Of a stretch of DNA of 25,570 bases, positions 23,943 to 25,570 are shown piece by piece. Below the pieces are notes generated by a model, which saw nothing but the letters and a program-made list of their open reading frames with translations, was not told where the DNA came from and made no database searches. A program made the position numbers and the translations under genes. Each line of letters starts with the position of its first letter. Within the stretch, counting starts at the first letter, position 1. The stretch lies in contig JAYUSZ010000275.1 in NCBI GenBank assembly GCA_043755435.1, positions 1 through 25,570 of the forward strand, written 5' to 3'. The DNA is from JANXSF01 sp043755435 (lineage in GTDB: Bacteria > Acidobacteriota > Terriglobia > Bryobacterales > Bryobacteraceae).

Positions 23943-24500
23943 CTAATTCAAATCCCGCAAACCTTCCGGCAAACTGGCCCGGATCAGCTTCTTTTCCGGA
24001 CTGATCTCCACCAGAATACTTTTCACGTAGGGCACCAGCAGATTCCCTTCTACTTCCAGCAATCCACTGCCGCTGTTTTCCAAAAACCCAATCACTTTGC
24101 CGATTGGTTCTGCAGTTTCAGCGTCCACCATTAAACAACCCACCAGGTCGGAATAATAGAAAGCACCTTGTTCCAGCGGAGCCCGTTCGGCGGAACTCAC
24201 CGCCACCTGGCATCCACGAAAAGCCTCGGCATCGTTCATGGAATCCACACCCGCGAACTTGAACACCAGCCGCGATTGATGCTGCCAAACTTCTTCCAGC
24301 TTATACTTGCCTTTGGGTTTACCACCGGGGTCAAGCAACATTACGGATTCAAGTGATTCGAACCGTTCTGGACCACTGTCGGACAGGCTGTCGGCTACAA
24401 TATCGCCCCGAATCCCTCGCGGCCGGATCAGGACGGCAAGCGTTACCCAATCGTCGTCTTGTGTATACAGAGATGGTGTAGACAGATCCGGGATAGACAG
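23943..24500 (-). CDS. rimM: Ribosome maturation factor RimM (apparent CTG start)
   Basis: RimM assists 16S processing and 30S head assembly by binding S19. The first ATG in this frame (24341) would give only 132 residues and remove the conserved N-terminal domain. Upstream in the same frame, without a stop, the DNA encodes VTLAVLIRPRGIRGD and PERFESLESV, the core of the RimM N-domain. No ATG, GTG or TTG exists between that domain and an in-frame TGA inside khpA. CTG 24500-24498 is 7 bases after GGAG (24508-24511) and gives 185 residues, close to the family length. The C-terminal half holds the PRC-barrel (GAFYYSDLVGC, PIGKVIGF, LLVPYVKSIL). Other CTGs at 24485 and 24470 are alternatives without a good ribosome binding site. 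Confidence 0.85.
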   Translation of the reverse strand: MSIPDLSTPSLYTQDDDWVTLAVLIRPRGIRGDIVADSLSDSGPERFESLESVMLLDPGGKPKGKYKLEEVWQHQSRLVFKFAGVDSMNDAEAFRGCQVAVSSAERAPLEQGAFYYSDLVGCLMVDAETAEPIGKVIGFLENSGSGLLEVEGNLLVPYVKSILVEISPEKKLIRASLPEGLRDLN

Positions 24501-24504
24501 AGCT

Positions 24505-24744
24505 CTACTCCAGAATTTCCAGCGTAAAGCGCCGGTTCAACTTCACGCCAGCCGCTCCCAGCAAGGTTCGAATGGAACGGGCCGTGCGTCCTTGCTTACC
24601 GATCACTTTGCCCACGTCCGAGGCAGCAACCTTCAATTCAAAGACGGAGGTCTGCTCACCTTCCACTTCATGGACCGACACCTGATCGGGGACATCCACT
24701 AAAGCCTTCGCAATGTCTTCGATAAGTTCTTTAATTTGGGCCAC
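24505..24744 (-). CDS. khpA: KH-domain RNA-binding protein KhpA
   Basis: This 79-residue single KH-domain protein has the RNA-binding loop GKVIGKQGRTARSIR (45-59), with the GxxG in IGKQGR. It belongs to the KhpA/YlqC family, found between rpsP and rimM in many bacteria; KhpA pairs with KhpB and affects cell division and RNA regulation in Gram-positives. The start is GTG 24744 with AGGAG about 9 bases upstream. Its stop is 4 bases before the proposed CTG start of rimM, and its last codons carry the Shine-Dalgarno for that gene. Confidence 0.93.
   Translation of the reverse strand: MAQIKELIEDIAKALVDVPDQVSVHEVEGEQTSVFELKVAASDVGKVIGKQGRTARSIRTLLGAAGVKLNRRFTLEILE
24508..24511 (-). promoter_or_regulatory. 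Shine-Dalgarno for the proposed CTG start of rimM
   Basis: GGAG lies in the last codons of khpA and is followed after 7 bases by CTG 24500-24498 in the RimM frame. Its spacing is ideal for initiation there, and no ATG, GTG or TTG in that frame could use it. Confidence 0.5.
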
Positions 24745-24784
24745 GGGAAAAGGCTCCTAAACGCTTTAATTTGTTGAAGCTAAT

Positions 24785-25042
24785 TTATACAGCAGGTGCT
24801 GCTGGCACTGCCGGATAGGTCTTCAGCAACCGCGAAACGGTAGCCGAAGGCTGTGCGCCATTCTTGATCCAATGGGCCACGCGATCATGATCCAATTTCA
24901 CTTCTGCAGGCTGACGCACCGGGTTGTAATGCCCCAGAACTTCCAGGGCCAGTCCGTTACGGGCCCGCACTTTATCAATCACCACCAAGCGGTAGGTCGG
25001 CTTTTTCTTAGCGCCAAAACGCGCCAGTCTAATCATTAGCAT
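24785..25042 (-). CDS. rpsP: 30S ribosomal protein S16
   Basis: This 85-residue small-subunit protein matches S16 throughout: MIRLARFGAKKKPTYRLVV, RARNGLALEVLGHYNP, VKLDHDRVAHWIKNGAQPS and TVSRLL. Two starts are possible, ATG 25042 (MLMIRL) and ATG 25036 (MIRL); AAGAGA sits 6 bases before the first. The Ala/Pro/Val tail (PAVPAAPAV) is short. It lies 25 bases after ffh and starts the rpsP-khpA-rimM-trmD-rplS order known from many bacteria. Confidence 0.96.
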   Translation of the reverse strand: MLMIRLARFGAKKKPTYRLVVIDKVRARNGLALEVLGHYNPVRQPAEVKLDHDRVAHWIKNGAQPSATVSRLLKTYPAVPAAPAV

Positions 25043-25067
25043 GTTATGTCTCTTACTCCAGTATCCA

Positions 25068-25570
25068 CTAAAACTTGAAATCCGCCAGACTTCCTGGCAT
25101 TTTAAACTTGGACAGCTTCTTGCCCAGCATTCCCTGCCCCGACAAACTGCCCGTAAAAGCCTTCATCATTTTCCGTGCTTCAGCATATTGCTTCAGCAGG
25201 TTATTCACATCATTAACCGAGGTTCCGCTGCCCTTAGCAATCCGCCTGCGACGCGCACCATTGATCAACATATGATTATCGCGCTCTTTTGGCGTCATCG
25301 AATCAATGATCGCCACCACACGACTAATTTCTTTGGGATCCACCTTGGCATTCTTCAAGGCTTTCATCGGCCCAATCTGCGGCAGCATGCCCAGCAGCGA
25401 TTCCATATTCCCCAACTTCGACAACTGCTTCATCTGATCGCGGAAATCGCCAAGCGAGAACTCATTGTCCATCAGCTTGCGCTGCATTTCCTCAGCCGAC
25501 TTCATATCAATGTTCTGCTGAACTTTTTCAATGAAGCTGAGCACGTCGCCCATGCCTAGAATGCGGTTAG
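25068..25570 (-). CDS. ffh: Signal recognition particle protein Ffh, C-terminal part (cut by window edge)
   Basis: The window holds only the last part of this GTPase, from NRILGMGDVLSFIEKVQ, the joint between the NG and M domains, to the stop. The frame is open to the window edge, so the apparent ATG at 25553 is internal. The M domain, which binds 4.5S RNA and signal peptides, is methionine-rich and carries DSMTPKERDNHMLINGARRR and RIAKGSGTSVNDVNNLLKQY, the RNA-binding helix-turn-helix. Ffh delivers nascent membrane proteins to FtsY. The end (FKMPGSLADFKF) is complete. Confidence 0.96.
   Translation of the reverse strand, partial: NRILGMGDVLSFIEKVQQNIDMKSAEEMQRKLMDNEFSLGDFRDQMKQLSKLGNMESLLGMLPQIGPMKALKNAKVDPKEISRVVAIIDSMTPKERDNHMLINGARRRRIAKGSGTSVNDVNNLLKQYAEARKMMKAFTGSLSGQGMLGKKLSKFKMPGSLADFKF

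Noticed and set aside
25068..25553. A complete small gene starting at ATG 25553
   Set aside because: The frame continues to the window edge with NRILG, part of the normal Ffh NG/M joint, so this Met is internal.

Overview
The window looks like a chromosomal segment of a heterotrophic bacterium, most likely an acidobacterium of the Solibacter/Bryobacter kind. This assignment is inferred from protein style (the FadE N-terminus, the MLMIRL start of S16, a ThuA-domain secreted protein, an M28 peptidase with PA insert) and the mix of genes, not from a marker RNA. No rRNA, tRNA, CRISPR array or insertion sequence was seen, and no stretch over 300 bases lacks a gene.

Layout. (1) Positions 1-5373, minus strand: a fatty-acid beta-oxidation operon in the order fadN-fadA-fadE, the order known from Bacillus subtilis, followed by the first codons of a P-loop ATPase/kinase cut by the window edge. 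(2) 5507-7189, minus: a small accessory patch with a HicB/HicA toxin-antitoxin pair and a HEPN-like gene split by a frameshift. (3) 7228-9347: a secreted ThuA-like protein, divergent from an ECF sigma factor and its cupin-type anti-sigma factor. (4) 9344-13667, minus: a tight operon encoding a membrane heterodisulfide-reductase-like Fe-S oxidoreductase (FadF/EMO type), a frataxin, the haem chaperone HemW and a threonine aldolase. (5) 13710-15324: a UDP-glucuronate-decarboxylase-like enzyme facing a DtxR-type metal regulator. (6) 15378-19046, plus: a secreted M28 peptidase, a secreted alpha/beta hydrolase and an ArgD-like aminotransferase. (7) 19063-25570, minus: the conserved ffh-rpsP-khpA-rimM-trmD-rplS-rnhB block, extended by a small membrane protein, two tandem lepB genes and a mannose-1-phosphate guanylyltransferase.

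How the genes fit together. FadN, FadA and FadE carry out beta-oxidation, and the membrane Fe-S protein of region 4 is the type of enzyme that passes electrons from ETF to menaquinone. It sits with frataxin and HemW, whose families serve Fe-S cluster and haem supply, cofactors it would need. Region 7 is translation, tRNA and ribosome maturation plus protein export.

The observations most worth checking are: rimM has no ATG, GTG or TTG start and appears to begin at CTG behind a well-placed Shine-Dalgarno; the HEPN-like gene beside hicBA is split at a T run; the anti-sigma factor carries a cupin in place of the zinc motif; and the metal ligands of the DtxR-type regulator and the active site of TrmD show substitutions. 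I did not find a clearly new multi-gene system.
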